NCBI RefSeq assembly: GCF_000219625.1
Contig: NC_018218.1
Location: forward strand, 3,038,001-3,102,000
DNA from: Zymoseptoria tritici IPO323
Lineage: Eukaryota; Ascomycota; Dothideomycetes; Mycosphaerellales; Mycosphaerellaceae
Direction of reading: 5' to 3'
DNA length: 64,000 nucleotides
A program made the translations under genes and the position numbers. The notes beneath the pieces were generated by a model. It was not told the origin of the DNA, did not search any database, and saw nothing but the letters and a program-made list of their open reading frames with translations. This document shows positions 1 to 10,894 of this stretch, piece by piece. The stretch's first letter is position 1, and the number at the start of each line of letters is the position of its first letter.

Positions 1-2
1 TC

Positions 3-248
3 GTCAAAGCCGGTGTCTCGGTGCTGAAGGGCACGGGTGTGAGGATCAATTGTGTTTCCGCTGGGGACGTCGACGATGGTAGTAAGTCCGCTGCCGCGGA
101 GATGAGTGGGAGTGGGAAGACGGAAGGATCAGAGAGGGTTGGTCTGCCGGTCGAGGTGGCTAGGGTGGCAGGTTTCCTCGCGAGCGGGTTTTCGAGCTAT
201 GTTTCCGGCACGAATATGGTCGTCGATGGAGGGAGAAGTAGTATGTGA
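3..248 (+). CDS. Short-chain dehydrogenase/reductase, C-terminal fragment
   Basis: The reading frame is open from the window edge to a TGA at 246-248, so only the last ~81 residues are present. The segment reads GTGVRINCVSAG, then a GLPVEVARVAGFLAS stretch, then SGTNMVVDGG. This is the usual C-terminal pattern of classical SDR enzymes: a strand ending in NxVxPG, the (P)eeVA..v.fLaS helix, and the closing ...G..l.vDGG strand. The catalytic Tyr-Lys and the cofactor-binding Gly motif lie outside the window, so substrate and cofactor preference cannot be judged. NAD(P)-dependent oxidoreductase activity is inferred from the family alone. Confidence 0.8.
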   Translation, partial: VKAGVSVLKGTGVRINCVSAGDVDDGSKSAAAEMSGSGKTEGSERVGLPVEVARVAGFLASGFSSYVSGTNMVVDGGRSSM

Positions 249-691
249 GCGAGGAACGAGATACGCTGGGATTTGTGCAATGTCTCACGAAGCTGGTCTC
301 AGTGTCGGTCCCATGAAAAGCGGCGGTACTTTGACAGGTCAGTCGTACGTCTTATCCAGCGTACTGACTGCTAACTCATCGGCACGCCAGTGGAGTGTAT
401 CACTTGCGTAAGTTGACCCACACCACAACTGACACCGACCGGAGGTTATTGAGACGCTTAGTGGAGCCGCTCACCGACTCAGGCGTACGAGCACCGAGAC
501 TGCAAGCTTAAACACCAGTACTATTTGCATCTGATCTCGCCTCCTCACATGGAGGCGCCTGCAGTTTTGTAATGTCGTAAAATGCTCGTATGCTGCGCCT
601 GTCAAATCAAAGTATCTTGCCAACGCTCTCGCTCAAGCTGCACTCTGTTGATGCTAAGACTGTAGGTCGGACCATGCGCAACGACGACGAC
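249..691. other. Intergenic, convergent 3' flanks
   Basis: This gap lies between the end of the SDR fragment (plus strand) and the end of the coiled-coil gene (minus strand). Short open frames occur, but none has a family motif or splice pattern. I see no RNA gene or repeat. Confidence 0.5.
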
Positions 692-1848
692 TCAGACCAT
701 CTTGCGACGATCTTTGACTTGCTTCCAGGTCAGAAACTCGCCGTGCTTCTTGCTGGGCCTGGGCTCACGTCCCGAGCGACGAATCGGCGGAGTGGCCGAA
801 CCTTCTTCTTCATCTTCTTCCTCCTCCTCTGCCTCCTCTCCTGCCTCATACTCCACGTTTTCTTTTGCTGCGTCTACCGCGCCCTGGATCGTGGCTGCGG
901 CGGAACTCCTCATGTCAAGCTTGGGCACCGACTTCGCAGGATGACTGCGGCGTCTCTTCGCAGCCGAGGCAAGACCCTCCGCAGAAGATGAGATCGAAGA
1001 GTCCATCGACTCTGTATGGTTCCAGACCCGCTTGCGAGACGAAGGAGGCTCTCGCTTTGGGCTGGAGTCTCCTTCTGTGCGACTGGCCGACTCCAAATCT
1101 GTCGTAGGAGGCGTGAACTGCAGACGGTCGGTTGCTGCAGAAAGGGGCGGACTCTTGCCCAATGAAAGTGATAGACGGATCGCAGTGTCGCTGTCTAGAG
1201 CGTCTCCAAGGGTCAGGCGGTCCAGAAGCGCTTTGGCGAGATCTCGAGCGGAAGCAGACTTCAGAGTCGCGGCGCTGGAACGGAGTGACGCTTGATTCTC
1301 CAGCTGCTGCACGCGGAGAAGCAGCGACTTCACTGAATTGTTGATGTCGTTCTGGTCGTCCCGTATCGCAGGCATCCCGTCGAACGAGCGGTCAACAGCC
1401 TGAAACTTTCGATCAATGGCTTCAAACTTGGCGTTGAGAGCCTTGTTGCGCTTCGTATCTTCGGATCGGTCGGCTTCCAGATGAGCCCTTAAGCTCTTGA
1501 GCTTGTCGATGGCGCTCTGACACTCTTGGGCGTACTCGTCGTAGGGCCGGAGGGCCTTCTCTACTTGGCTGAGTCGGTTGTTGTAGCTCGGGGTCGTGCT
1601 CTCGATATTATTAACGCGAGTCTTCAGCGTTTCGTAGTCTGTTGCATGATCAGCTTGATTCAAGAAAAGCCATCGTGTCGCTCCGTACTGCGTGCCATTT
1701 CCTCCATCGCGGCTTCGATTCGCGCAAGAGTGGCATCGACGGTTGCGTTTGCCATGTCGGCCATGATTGCTTCGAAACCCGGTTGAGGTCGAGCAGGCAT
1801 GTTGTCGGATGTTGATTGGAAGTCCGAACCAGATAGTTGTTTTTCCAA
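692..1848 (-). CDS. Coiled-coil protein with acidic, basic C-terminal tail (unknown function)
   Basis: Two exons, 1848-1689 and 1638-692, give 368 residues. The 50-bp intron (1639-1688; gtacgg...CTGAT...caacag) is needed because the frame with the sensible N-terminus (MEKQLSGSDFQ...) stops at 1660, while the long downstream frame starts inside noise. Joining them gives a continuous heptad-like helix (ATLARIEAAMEEMARNYETL). Residues ~25-200 are predicted coiled coil, followed by a Ser/Pro-rich section, a KRRR basic patch (nuclear signal candidate), an acidic Glu/Asp run and a basic tail ending in GEFLTWKQVKDRRKMV. I do not recognise the family. A nuclear scaffold or chromatin role is a guess from composition only. 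An uninterrupted 425-residue reading starting at 1969 is possible but has an implausible N-terminus. Confidence 0.7.
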
Positions 1849-2433
1849 GCGAGGATTGCTCTAGAAGTCCCGTGTAGGTGATGTGGAAAAGTGAATGGCA
1901 ATCATGTGACGATCGGTTGATGGGGAAATGGCGCAGGTCAACGATGGCGGCAAGAACATCCCAAAACAAAGGTCTCTGGCGTGCGGGGTTGTACTTTCCA
2001 ATTGACCCAGACGTTACATTGACTTGGATCGTTCGCTCGCAGTAAGTTCACAACATGTTCTGGTTGTTCACGGGTAGTCTTCGGAGAGTTGAAGGTTCAC
2101 TTTCCATCCGAGGATGGCTGGATTCAAAGCACGGACCGCTGCATGAAGCGCTTCAATACGGTCTGTGCTGATCATGATGTAGCTCATGCGAGTCGTGAAC
2201 GTAGAAGACTGCGGAACGATATTAGGACGACACGACGATCGAGAATCGATATTCGGAGTGTGAGCAAAAAGACAATCAGAAGCGGCAGCTGAGCCACCAA
2301 GTTTCGTTGCGCGTTCAATACGCAGGATCTGTCAGGGAGCTTCTGCTACAGATGCAGCAGACATCGCGGCATCCTCTCATGCGCAGGTCAAACTGCTGAT
2401 GCGTCGAAGTCTGTGAAGAGTAGCCTACCCTAC
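1849..2433. other. Intergenic, tandem minus-strand genes
   Basis: This is the 5' flank of the coiled-coil gene and the 3' flank of SEC10, both minus strand. Only short, compositionally random frames are present and I see no recognisable element. Confidence 0.5.
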
Positions 2434-5043
2434 TCATAGTGCATTCAATACAGCCTGCACGCCCACACTACCAGCGTCCTCCCTTCTCAAGATATACGGC
2501 CTCAGGTCCGCCCTCTCAACTCCCTGCAACCCACCCGTACCTGTTCCAATGTTCCTCAGTCGATCCCTCAACGCATCACTGCCAATCACGAAAAGATTCG
2601 CAATCTCCGTCAACACCTCCAAGCTCGGATCGAAACTGCTTGGCAGGTCCCAAGACCGCAGGAGTTCGATGTACTTGGTGATGTCCTTTGACACAACCAA
2701 GGCACCGGTCAGGGAGACCTGATACGACTTGAAGTGTTGCAAGAGTAGAGTACGGAGACCAACAGCCAGCTCCATGGAGAATGACTCCAGAACGCGTCCA
2801 GATAGAGCAGTACTCGCGCGAGAGTGCAAACGTTCGAGGAAGGTGAAGATAGACTCGCATGTCGAAGTCTGGAGCTGATCGAGACGGAGTTGAGCGTCGT
2901 CCTTCGGCTTGAAGTCTGTTTTCTTTTGACCACTGAGAAGTCGAGACGTCCATGCTAGTGCCGCATCGATCGTCTTTTGCAGGACGGAATCGACCTTGTT
3001 CTCCATGCGATCGGTGAATGTGCTGGTCTGCTTCTCGAGATCGCGCTTGATGGTGAGGTTGCTAGATGCCAGGGGTAGGAGTAGGAGCTGGATGGTCGTC
3101 AGCATAAGGTGGAGGATGCTGATGGAAGTTCGGAGGTCGGTGATGAAGGTGAGATCAGGCTCGGATTTGCTGTTGGCTTCTGCTGCAGAGGCGAAGTCAT
3201 TTGCGGCGTCCAGTGCTGTCTCAAGGTAGATTTCCCCCATGTTAGAGATAAGCAAATGGAGCAGCTCTCGCACTTCTTTGGGAGTCTCGTTGCCGCCTCC
3301 CGCCAACTCCAGCCCACGTCCGACACCTTCTGCGAGCCACTTTAACATGCGTTTCGCAAAGGGAAGACTCAATTGCCCATCCTCGTCTGTGACATCGATC
3401 TCGACCGCAGTAGGTTGATCCTTCGAAGGGCTCAAGCCGGCGACTCGGAGGAGAGTGGCTTTTTGACCCGGTTGCAGATCCGAGTTGTCCAGTCGTTCTA
3501 CATACGCCTCTCTTGCACTGCTGATGAATTCCTTACTTCGAGCCGAAATCGCTCCCAGATAACTGTTGCTCTGAATGTGAACCTTCCGTCTTCGCGAGTG
3601 ATAGAGAGCAAACTTGAAAAGCATACCCTCGAAGAGTTCGGCGAGATTTCGCTTCTCTCGCTCAATGTAGCTTGTTCCCGTAAAGTACGGCACGAATAAT
3701 TCATCCAGTTGTTGGTCCAACACAGCTGCACTCACGGAAGAGACAGGCTCAGGATGCTCCGTCAGACCGTGATTCTTCAAGTCCTCGACGAGAGAAGAGA
3801 TGTAAGATTTTGAAGCCTGAAGCGTCCGAAGGAATGCCAGCGAAGATATGCTGTCTGCTTTGTTCAGCACCATCTCCAGTCGCTGTTGTATCGACTGCTG
3901 GAAGACTCGCTGCAGAAATCGAGCGAGGACTTCCTCGCAGTACGGGAATGCCCGTTTGATGATGAAGCTCTCTTCTTGCATGACAACCTTCACTTCGTCC
4001 ACCAGCGACTGTAGACTTGGCTCAACTCCAGGCGGTTCAGCGTCGGGATCGGCCAGCCGTTCCCAGGTTTCACTGTCCACAATCACTTCCTCCGTGACCA
4101 GTTGGGAGCGGTCGATGAAGAACTGATGCTGGTTCACAAACAGCGATATGACAGAATTGCCATCACTAAAGTCTTGCAGTGCCGACGCACATTCTCGCAT
4201 GCCCTCGAAGTTTTGCCGTCGGTAGAACTCGTCGAATGACTTCAACAGATCCTTCTCCAACATTTCAAGAAATTTCTCGATGATCTCTCTTGGTCGCTGC
4301 CCGTCGACAGTCCTTCGCCCGCCCTCAATAGGAGAATCGTTGTCGATGCCGTTGAGACCATTCATGGATTGCCGTCCATTCAGTTTTGGCGTCGCACCTC
4401 CCTGCGGCTCCAAGTCGCCGTCGAGCCGTTGCGATATCTTCAACAGCTGCCTGGCAATATGTGCACATCGTACCTTTCCTTCTCCTCCACCCGCCCTGCG
4501 CACATCATCCAAGCTTGTCAAGTCACCACGCTCACTGACTTCCAGCCAGCATTGCAGGATGAACTTCGCATCCTGCGCCCTTTGCCTCTGTCGATCCAAC
4601 TCTTCCAACCTCTCACCTATCCGCATCGCCGCATTTCCACCATCATCTCCGTCTCCATCTCCATCGAGTGTGCGCTCTAGTTGTCGAAACGACGCAATCG
4701 CTCGCTCCAGCTCTTGCTCGCGCGATTTGATATTGGTATTGTGCTGTCCTTCCGCTCTACGGACACTCGCACTAAGTTCGTTCTCGCGTTCTTGGAGATC
4801 CTCGCTGAGGGACTTCAGTCGACTCAGAGCGTGCTCGAACGTTCGTATGAGAGGTTTGGGATCGAAGGCCTGGCTTGCTTGCGCACTGGAGGCTGGAGCG
4901 GATCGGCGAGCGGGCTGTGCAGCGTCGGAGAGAGATTCTACAAAGTCCTTGACGATGAAGTCCTTGCTGCTGAATGTGTCGAGCGTGAAGACCTGACTGC
5001 TGCGCAGCGTGTGGATGCTGGCCTGTGAGCGGTGGGTGGACAT
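2434..5043 (-). CDS. sec10: Exocyst complex component Sec10 (EXOC5)
   Basis: A single 869-residue exon, about the length of yeast Sec10 (~870). Sec10 is a subunit of the octameric exocyst that tethers secretory vesicles to the plasma membrane at growing tips and septa. Visible features are an N-terminal FSSKDFIVKDFVESLSD segment, a coiled-coil region at residues ~70-130 (FEHALSRLKSLSEDLQEREN), then the long alpha-helical body. That body includes FLQRVFQQSIQQRLEMVL and a SLAFLRTLQASKSYISSLVE stretch typical of the family. A Gly/Asp-rich insert (DGDGDGDD, residue ~130) and a Gly/Asn loop near residue 220 are low-complexity additions. The start codon is the first Met of the frame, just before a conserved-looking STHRSQASIHTLRSSQVFTL leader. 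Family assignment is from overall sequence resemblance. Confidence 0.88.
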   Translation of the reverse strand: MSTHRSQASIHTLRSSQVFTLDTFSSKDFIVKDFVESLSDAAQPARRSAPASSAQASQAFDPKPLIRTFEHALSRLKSLSEDLQERENELSASVRRAEGQHNTNIKSREQELERAIASFRQLERTLDGDGDGDDGGNAAMRIGERLEELDRQRQRAQDAKFILQCWLEVSERGDLTSLDDVRRAGGGEGKVRCAHIARQLLKISQRLDGDLEPQGGATPKLNGRQSMNGLNGIDNDSPIEGGRRTVDGQRPREIIEKFLEMLEKDLLKSFDEFYRRQNFEGMRECASALQDFSDGNSVISLFVNQHQFFIDRSQLVTEEVIVDSETWERLADPDAEPPGVEPSLQSLVDEVKVVMQEESFIIKRAFPYCEEVLARFLQRVFQQSIQQRLEMVLNKADSISSLAFLRTLQASKSYISSLVEDLKNHGLTEHPEPVSSVSAAVLDQQLDELFVPYFTGTSYIEREKRNLAELFEGMLFKFALYHSRRRKVHIQSNSYLGAISARSKEFISSAREAYVERLDNSDLQPGQKATLLRVAGLSPSKDQPTAVEIDVTDEDGQLSLPFAKRMLKWLAEGVGRGLELAGGGNETPKEVRELLHLLISNMGEIYLETALDAANDFASAAEANSKSEPDLTFITDLRTSISILHLMLTTIQLLLLPLASSNLTIKRDLEKQTSTFTDRMENKVDSVLQKTIDAALAWTSRLLSGQKKTDFKPKDDAQLRLDQLQTSTCESIFTFLERLHSRASTALSGRVLESFSMELAVGLRTLLLQHFKSYQVSLTGALVVSKDITKYIELLRSWDLPSSFDPSLEVLTEIANLFVIGSDALRDRLRNIGTGTGGLQGVERADLRPYILRREDAGSVGVQAVLNAL

Positions 5044-5545
5044 AGTGGGACTCGGAGGGCCGTCGTCGCTGGCCAGGCGCGTTGTAAAGAGTTACAGAGT
5101 GGCACAATCCACTGCCTCAACCACAGTCCATTGTCAACAGGCCTCGTGAATGTGCAATGTCCTCGAGCAGCAACACTCGTAGGTATGCTCAAGCGGGAGC
5201 TCAACAGTAGCCGAAGATCAGCCGGACCATATAGCTTTCCGCATTGCTACGACTTTGTACGACGTTCAGACTTTGTCCATTGAACTACCTAAGGTACCCT
5301 CCCGTAACGTCTTTCTAGGACTGACGGCAACATTGCTGAACCAGAACAACAGCTCCTCTACTGCACTGCGATCCTGATTAAGGCCGTCGTTCCGCTCCAG
5401 CCTTACCCTTGACAGACTATCATACGACCTTGCCCTTCCAGCAACCTTGTTAGCTCAAACGCGATATACTAGAGTGTCTAATGCTGACTTGAGTTAATCT
5501 CAAAGAAATCAGATCTTTCTCCTTCTTTCCAACAACCTCCTCCTC
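5044..5545. promoter_or_regulatory. Divergent promoter region, sec10 / S28 peptidase
   Basis: This is a 502-bp interval between two outward-facing starts. It presumably holds both promoters and 5' UTRs. The part close to the peptidase ATG is pyrimidine-rich (ctttctccttctttcc just upstream), as is common before fungal starts. No specific factor site is claimed. Confidence 0.45.
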
Positions 5546-7513
5546 ATGGCGCCTCTGACGAAACTGTTGTCGCTCGCGCTGCTGGCCGCCTCGTCGGCCA
5601 CCGCCATTCAAACAAGCCTCGGCGTGAACAAGACTCCCGGCAAAGTCAGACGCGAGGTCAGCTAACGGCAGGCATCCTTGAAGCCAAATTGCTGATTTGC
5701 TGACTTGGACAGATCGAGGCTCGCAAGCAAGCTTCTCACTTGTCTCGTCGCGAGGATACCGATCCGACATTGCTCTATCAAGAACACAACATTTCCGTGC
5801 CCATCGACCACTTCTTCAACGATAGCAGATACGAGCCTCACACCGATGAATCCTTTCCACTTCGCTACTGGTTCGATGCGTCTCACTATCAGCCTGGAGG
5901 CCCAGTCTTCGTGTTGCAGAGCGGAGAGTTCGACAGCGTGGCCAGGCTACCGTTCATGCAGAAAGGCATCGTTGCGCAAGTTGCAGCGGCTACGCATGGT
6001 ATTGGAGTGGTTCTGGAGCATCGATACTATGGCACCTCTTTCCCCGTCGCGAACTTGACGAACGAGAGTCTTCGGTTCTTGACGACGGAGCAGGCTCTGG
6101 CAGACGCTGCTTTCTTTGCTCAACATATCCAGTTTCCTGGCTTGGAAGAATTCGGCGACCTGACCAGTAATACTACCGCATGGATCACATATGGTGGATC
6201 GTAAGTCAAGTGTAGCATTGAGAACCACGTGGCCATGACTTTAGCCTGTTCTGCCAGCTCTTGGTCACGGAATCGATACGACCTTTGACTGACCCTTTTG
6301 CCATTCATTGTAGGTACGCTGGTGCGTTTAGTGCTTTTCTGCGAATACAGTACCCTGATATCTTCTGGGGCGCAATCTCCAGCTCTGGTGTCGTAAGTGC
6401 CTCCACCCAAGCTCATTCCGTAGATATAGGCTGATCTTAGACCCTGTGTCAGACCAAAGCAATCTACGACTACTGGGAGTACATGGAGCCGATCGCAGAG
6501 TACGCTCCTCAGGATTGCGTAGCGACTCACAAAGCTGTGTTCGACATCGTAGACACCATCTTGATCTCCAAAAATGACAGCTCGCTCTCTCTCGAGCTGA
6601 AGACTGCATTCGGCTACCCCAACATCACCTACGACGACGACTTTGCTGGAGCCTTGATCTCTGGTCTTCAATACTGGCAGAGTCTCAATTGGGACCCCGA
6701 AATGAGCTACAATTACACCTTCGAGTATTGCTCCAACATCACGACTACTGATGTGCTCTATCCGGAAACGGAAAGCAAACGAACTGCCATCGAAGGTCTC
6801 ATCTCCGAGGGAGGCTATCAAGCCAACACAACGTTCGTAAACAATATCCTGAACATGATTGGCTGGTTGAAGTGGGATTCCGACGCCAATCAATGCTCGG
6901 AGGGCGTGACCCAGGATGAATGCTACGGCACGCACTATTCGACACCCATTGATACTACACTCGCAAACGCTGATTACCTTACATGGCAATGGCAGACTTG
7001 CACAGAGTGGGGCTTTTTCTTCACGGCCAACGTGCCTAAAGGCGAGCTGCCTATAATCAGTCGCTTCGATACTCTGGAGAGAGCCACCAGGGAATGTCGT
7101 GAGCAGTTCAACATTACGGGCCCACCAGATGTGGAGCGAGTCAACAAGTATGGCGGGTACGACATTGCATACCCACGGCTGGGGTTCATTGCTGGGCAAT
7201 GGGATCCCTGGACACCAGCCACACCACACGCCTTCAAGTGAGTCTTGCCAGCGACGAGAGAGAGAGACGATGAGAGCTAACCAAAGGCACCAGGTACGGA
7301 GCCAAGAACCGCACAAGCACAGTCTCGCAGCCGTTCATCGAGATCGAGGCCGCCGTTCACCATTGGGATGAGAACGGGGTGTTTCCCAACGAGACGACGG
7401 CCGATTTCCCACCACGAGCTGTCCAAGATGCACAGGCTCGTGAGGTAGAAACGGTACTGGAGTGGATGTCGGAATGGAAGGCGCGGTGCGAGGGTGAGAG
7501 TGGTGGATCGTGA
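5546..7513 (+). CDS. Secreted serine peptidase, family S28 (Pro-X carboxypeptidase-like)
   Basis: Five exons (5546-5656, 5713-6200, 6314-6392, 6453-7237, 7294-7513) encode 560 residues. All introns are gt-ag, and the last has a GCTAAC branch site. S28 enzymes cleave on the carboxyl side of proline, often at acid pH. The first ~20 residues (MAPLTKLLSLALLAASSATA) form a signal peptide, followed by a basic, possibly propeptide, region ending in LSRRED. The nucleophile is Ser200 in GGSYAG, with exon 2 ending inside the Ser codon. The acid residue is Asp477 in GQWDPW, and the His is 510 or 511 in HHWDENG. Several N-x-S/T sites fit a secreted glycoprotein. Dipeptidyl peptidase II-like activity is the main alternative, since both groups share the fold. 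Confidence 0.88.
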
Positions 7514-8040
7514 GTTAGATCTGGGCGTGGTAAGTTTTCCATTTCGTTCTGACTGTATTGTAGGCCGATCACAAAGGCGGATTTGTAGATGTGGTTCGAA
7601 GCCGGCATGGCTTGTAGTGGATTGGAGTAGTAGTTATAAGGTACCTACCTTGCAGATAGTGGATCTTTCACATGACTCGGGACCTCACTTCCAACTTTTG
7701 AATGTGTCGTCTGCTTAAATCATGCGACCTCTGGCCGATATCACTTCTTGGACAATCGCTGTTCCCGCTCGACTTGCGTAACGAATCCATGCTGTACACA
7801 GATCGCAAGGAGCACACCGCCTCACACGTAAGCTGCGTGGCTTGGAAGGATTGTCGCCGTTGTGGCTGAGAGTTTACCTGGATTACGTCGGTTCCAAGAA
7901 TCACTGCTGAAGAAGAGCTCTGGATCTTCCACAATGGCTTCCACTGTTCGTCTCTTCGTCTCTCACTTCTGCTCCTCGTTCCCGCAACATCAGCACTAAC
8001 ACAAAACTCCGCCACTCTACAGCTCGAGAAACCCGCAGCC
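7514..8040. other. Intergenic, 3' flank of peptidase and promoter of NUS1
   Basis: Same-strand gap. No gene, repeat or RNA is supported. The last part before 8041 is the presumed NUS1 leader. Confidence 0.45.
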
Positions 8041-9120
8041 ATGGTGTCCGTCCACGAGGAGGAAGCTTTTAGAAAGGGCACCCTTCAAGGACAAGCACTT
8101 TCACCTCGACAAAGGGAGCAGATGCTGAGCAAATACCTACCGAAAGAGCCGATCAACAAACCAAAGACAAGTCGGAGAAATGATGGCCCACGATTCCACC
8201 ACCGCCAACGAGTCCGTCCGGCCATGCGCCATATCCTCCATGTACTGGTCTTCAACATCATCCATATCTTCTTCTCGATATACGTGCGGTCACGGCAGAT
8301 ATACCACGCCCTGCTCGATCGCGCACTCGCGGTCGTCTACTATCACCATCGAACCCCGGAGCTCATCAAACGGGATGTCAAGTCCTTGAGCAAGGTTCCG
8401 CAGCATCTGAGTGTGATATTGGAGCTGCAGCCAGAGGGAGGAAAGAAAGATGGACTCGAGACACTGTTGAACGACGCATGCGAGTTGGCGGCTTGGAGTG
8501 CAAGCGCAGGCGTGCCGATGCTGAGCATCTACGAGCGGACAGGTAAGGACAATCCGCACCCCACAGGCAACCTCCAGGCACAGGCTAACACACCCACTAA
8601 AGGCATCCTCAAATCCTCCCTCCCACACCTCCACCGCCGCATAAGCCGCACCCTGACCTCCTACTACGGCGCCTCCTCTCCCTCCAAACCGACCATCTCC
8701 CTCCGCTCCCCGAATCTCCCCTCCTATAGCCCTCCCACCTCTCCAGACCTCAACCCGACCTCCTCCGCCGACGAGCCCTCAACCCACCACCTCACAATCC
8801 TCCTCCTCGACGCCTCCGACGGCCGCCAAACTCTCGTCGACCTAACGAAGACCCTCGCGGAAATGTCTCAACGCAATAAGCTTCGCCCCGCAGATGTCTC
8901 CGCCGAGCTGATCGATGCCGAGATATCGGAAAGCGTAATGGGCGAGCCGGACTTGCTCATTGTGTTTGGCGGACGGGTGGTATTGCAGGGGTACCCGCCG
9001 TGGCAGGTGCGGTTGACGGAGATTTACTATGCGCAGGATAACGTGGGTGGAGTTGGATATCAGATTTTCTTGAAGGCTCTGTTCAAGTATGCAAAGGCGG
9101 AGTTTAGATTCGGGCGATAG
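8041..9120 (+). CDS. nus1: Dehydrodolichyl diphosphate synthase complex subunit NUS1
   Basis: Two exons, 8041-8542 and 8603-9120, give 339 residues. NUS1 is the non-catalytic partner of cis-prenyltransferase (Rer2/DHDDS) in the ER membrane, making the polyprenyl diphosphate used for dolichol. Visible features are a hydrophobic membrane segment near residue 65 (ILHVLVFNIIHIFFSIYV), the pseudo-cis-prenyltransferase core (KVPQHLSVILEL...), and the conserved end LQGYPPWQVRLTEIYYA. The extreme C-terminus RFGR contains the RxG motif known to be required for complex activity. The 60-bp intron (gtaagg...GCTAAC...aaag) is in frame and stop-free; removing it restores the expected YERTGILKS junction. 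It lies near ALG6, another dolichol-pathway gene, but as a separate transcription unit. Confidence 0.86.
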   Translation: MVSVHEEEAFRKGTLQGQALSPRQREQMLSKYLPKEPINKPKTSRRNDGPRFHHRQRVRPAMRHILHVLVFNIIHIFFSIYVRSRQIYHALLDRALAVVYYHHRTPELIKRDVKSLSKVPQHLSVILELQPEGGKKDGLETLLNDACELAAWSASAGVPMLSIYERTGKDNPHPTGNLQAQANTPTKGILKSSLPHLHRRISRTLTSYYGASSPSKPTISLRSPNLPSYSPPTSPDLNPTSSADEPSTHHLTILLLDASDGRQTLVDLTKTLAEMSQRNKLRPADVSAELIDAEISESVMGEPDLLIVFGGRVVLQGYPPWQVRLTEIYYAQDNVGGVGYQIFLKALFKYAKAEFRFGR

Positions 9121-9383
9121 AACGAGTGGAGAACAGAGGTTTTTGGGCGGGTGCTTTTGAGCGAGAGCGTTTATGTTGTTCTAAGTGATGGGGGTATCCT
9201 CTATCCTAATGCAAAATTTCAGCGTGAGCTGCAGATTTTGAGCCTCTGAAGTCGCATTGCCAATGCTTGTCGTCCTCCGCCGCCATGCAGTGGTATCAAA
9301 AAACGAGCGGCCAACGTCTCCAGAGCATCCTTCTCTCGCACAGTCACCAATGCTGTCGCTTCCTCACAGTGAACTGAGCTTGC

Positions 9384-10652
9384 TCATTTGATCTCCGTCT
9401 TGCCCAGCACATCCGCCAGCTCATCGACATCCTTGTCCGTCTTCGCCGACACAGGCTCGGCCACGGCCTCATCCGCATCCTTCACGATCTGCTCCTCCTC
9501 AGCTTCCAACTCGTCAGCCTCGCCATCCTCCTCATCTTCGTCATCATCGTCGTCGTCCAACTCGTCCAGCTCATCTATCCCCCATGCATCCTCATCGTCC
9601 TCATCCACACCAGGATACTCCTCCGCCTGCTCGTCTTTCCTCTTCTCCAGCACCTTTTGCAACGCCTCGATACTCGCATCCTCCTCTGCGAATTTGTTCC
9701 CGTTCAGCTCCACCCGCCGCAGTCGCGGCAGCGCAGACTCGGCATTCGCAGCGTCCGAGATGGCTTTGAGACCCTTCGTGTCGATTTCGTTGTACTGCAA
9801 TCGCAGAATCTCCAGCTTCTTGTTCCCTGCTTTTGCCAGTGCTTCGCCGAGCATGCGTCCTCCCCGTGCTGAGAGGAGGCAGTCGCCGACTGCCAGCTCT
9901 TTCAACTCTGCCCACGAGGGAACCACAGTGGAGAGCGTCTTAGCCGCGAGGGATGTGAATGTGTTGTCTTGCAGATCCAGGGTCTCGAGTACGGCGCAGT
10001 TGGAAAGTCCATGCTGCAGCAGCGTTGCGATTCCTTCTTGTCGAATTCCATTCTGCACCATCTTCACCGTCTTGACCTTGTTGTTCGCCGTGTAGGCTTT
10101 CACCCACGCTGCCATACTGCCCGTTTCTAGGCGATTCCGTCCGCATATCACTGTCTCGAGATCGGGCACCTCTTTGCCTTCTTTCCTCGCTGCGGCTTTG
10201 TATTCTGCTAGTTGCTCCAGAGCTTGTGCCACGAGTGTGCCAGCTGCAGGGCCGAGACCATTGTTGTTGAGGTAGAGATGCTGGAGAGGGGTGTGTTTGC
10301 TGAGGAAAGGTCGGAGAGGCTCAACGGTATTCAGACCGAAAGCATTGTCGTTCAGGTTGACGGTGTGGAGGTTCGGGCACTGAAGAAGGGCGGTAAGGAG
10401 GGCATCGAGGGCGGCGGGGATTTCGGAGAGGAGGCGTCCAGTGAAGAGATCGGCGAGATTGGCGATCCGGAGGTTCTTCTTGGTTGCGAGGATTTTGGCG
10501 AGGGCTTGCGAGGCTTCTACGCCGATGGTGTTGCCTTCAAGGTGGACTTCTGCAATGTCGGCGTTGGACTCGAGAGGGCCGACGTGTTTTTGGAGGTCGG
10601 CGGCGGTGTCGAGTTTGAGAGCCTGGCCCTTGAGGCTGAACACATTTGCCAT
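9384..10652 (-). CDS. rna1: Ran GTPase-activating protein 1 (RanGAP, Rna1)
   Basis: A single exon of 422 residues starting at MANVFSLKGQ; a further 22 residues upstream are in frame but look like leader. RanGAP stimulates GTP hydrolysis by Ran in the cytoplasm and maintains directional nuclear transport. The protein is built of leucine-rich repeats (HTVNLNDNAFG, QHLYLNNNGLG, ETLDLQDNTF, EILRLQYNEID, RRVELNGNKF). The segment NLADLFTGRLLSEIP matches the conserved loop that carries the catalytic arginine in Rna1 proteins. The C-terminus is strongly acidic (Asp/Glu runs), as in the yeast proteins. Length and order of parts match fungal Rna1. The gene shares a short divergent promoter with COX17. 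Confidence 0.92.
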   Translation of the reverse strand: MANVFSLKGQALKLDTAADLQKHVGPLESNADIAEVHLEGNTIGVEASQALAKILATKKNLRIANLADLFTGRLLSEIPAALDALLTALLQCPNLHTVNLNDNAFGLNTVEPLRPFLSKHTPLQHLYLNNNGLGPAAGTLVAQALEQLAEYKAAARKEGKEVPDLETVICGRNRLETGSMAAWVKAYTANNKVKTVKMVQNGIRQEGIATLLQHGLSNCAVLETLDLQDNTFTSLAAKTLSTVVPSWAELKELAVGDCLLSARGGRMLGEALAKAGNKKLEILRLQYNEIDTKGLKAISDAANAESALPRLRRVELNGNKFAEEDASIEALQKVLEKRKDEQAEEYPGVDEDDEDAWGIDELDELDDDDDDEDEEDGEADELEAEEEQIVKDADEAVAEPVSAKTDKDVDELADVLGKTEIK

Positions 10653-10894
10653 GGTGCAGGTTGGAATAGGTGGTTGCGTGGGTGGGAGATCGAGTGTTGA
10701 TTTCACAACAAGGAGCAAAAGAAAGACAAAGAGGCGGGGTTCAAAGAAATTGACCAGCCGTATCAGGTTAATGCAGGTGCACGACGGGACCAGCCGGCGC
10801 TGACAAACGTTTGGTGATGAATGACGGGATGGAATGATGAATTGATCGCCACGGCATCTTCAATTCACGTTTCTACAGTCCACACCCATTCACC
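10653..10894. promoter_or_regulatory. Compact divergent promoter, rna1 / cox17
   Basis: Only 242 bp separate the two start codons, so both 5' UTRs and core promoters must fit here. No specific motif is claimed. Confidence 0.5.

Noticed and set aside
692..1969. 425-residue single-exon reading of the coiled-coil gene
   Set aside because: Its first ~110 residues are low-quality and a 50-bp intron gives a better N-terminus that continues the coiled coil.
6120..7316. 398-codon minus frame opposite the S28 peptidase
   Set aside because: It is antisense to a gene with clear catalytic motifs and spans its introns.
8543..8602. Reading NUS1 without an intron (359 residues)
   Set aside because: The 60 bp carries donor, GCTAAC branch site and acceptor, and interrupts a conserved YERTGILK segment.
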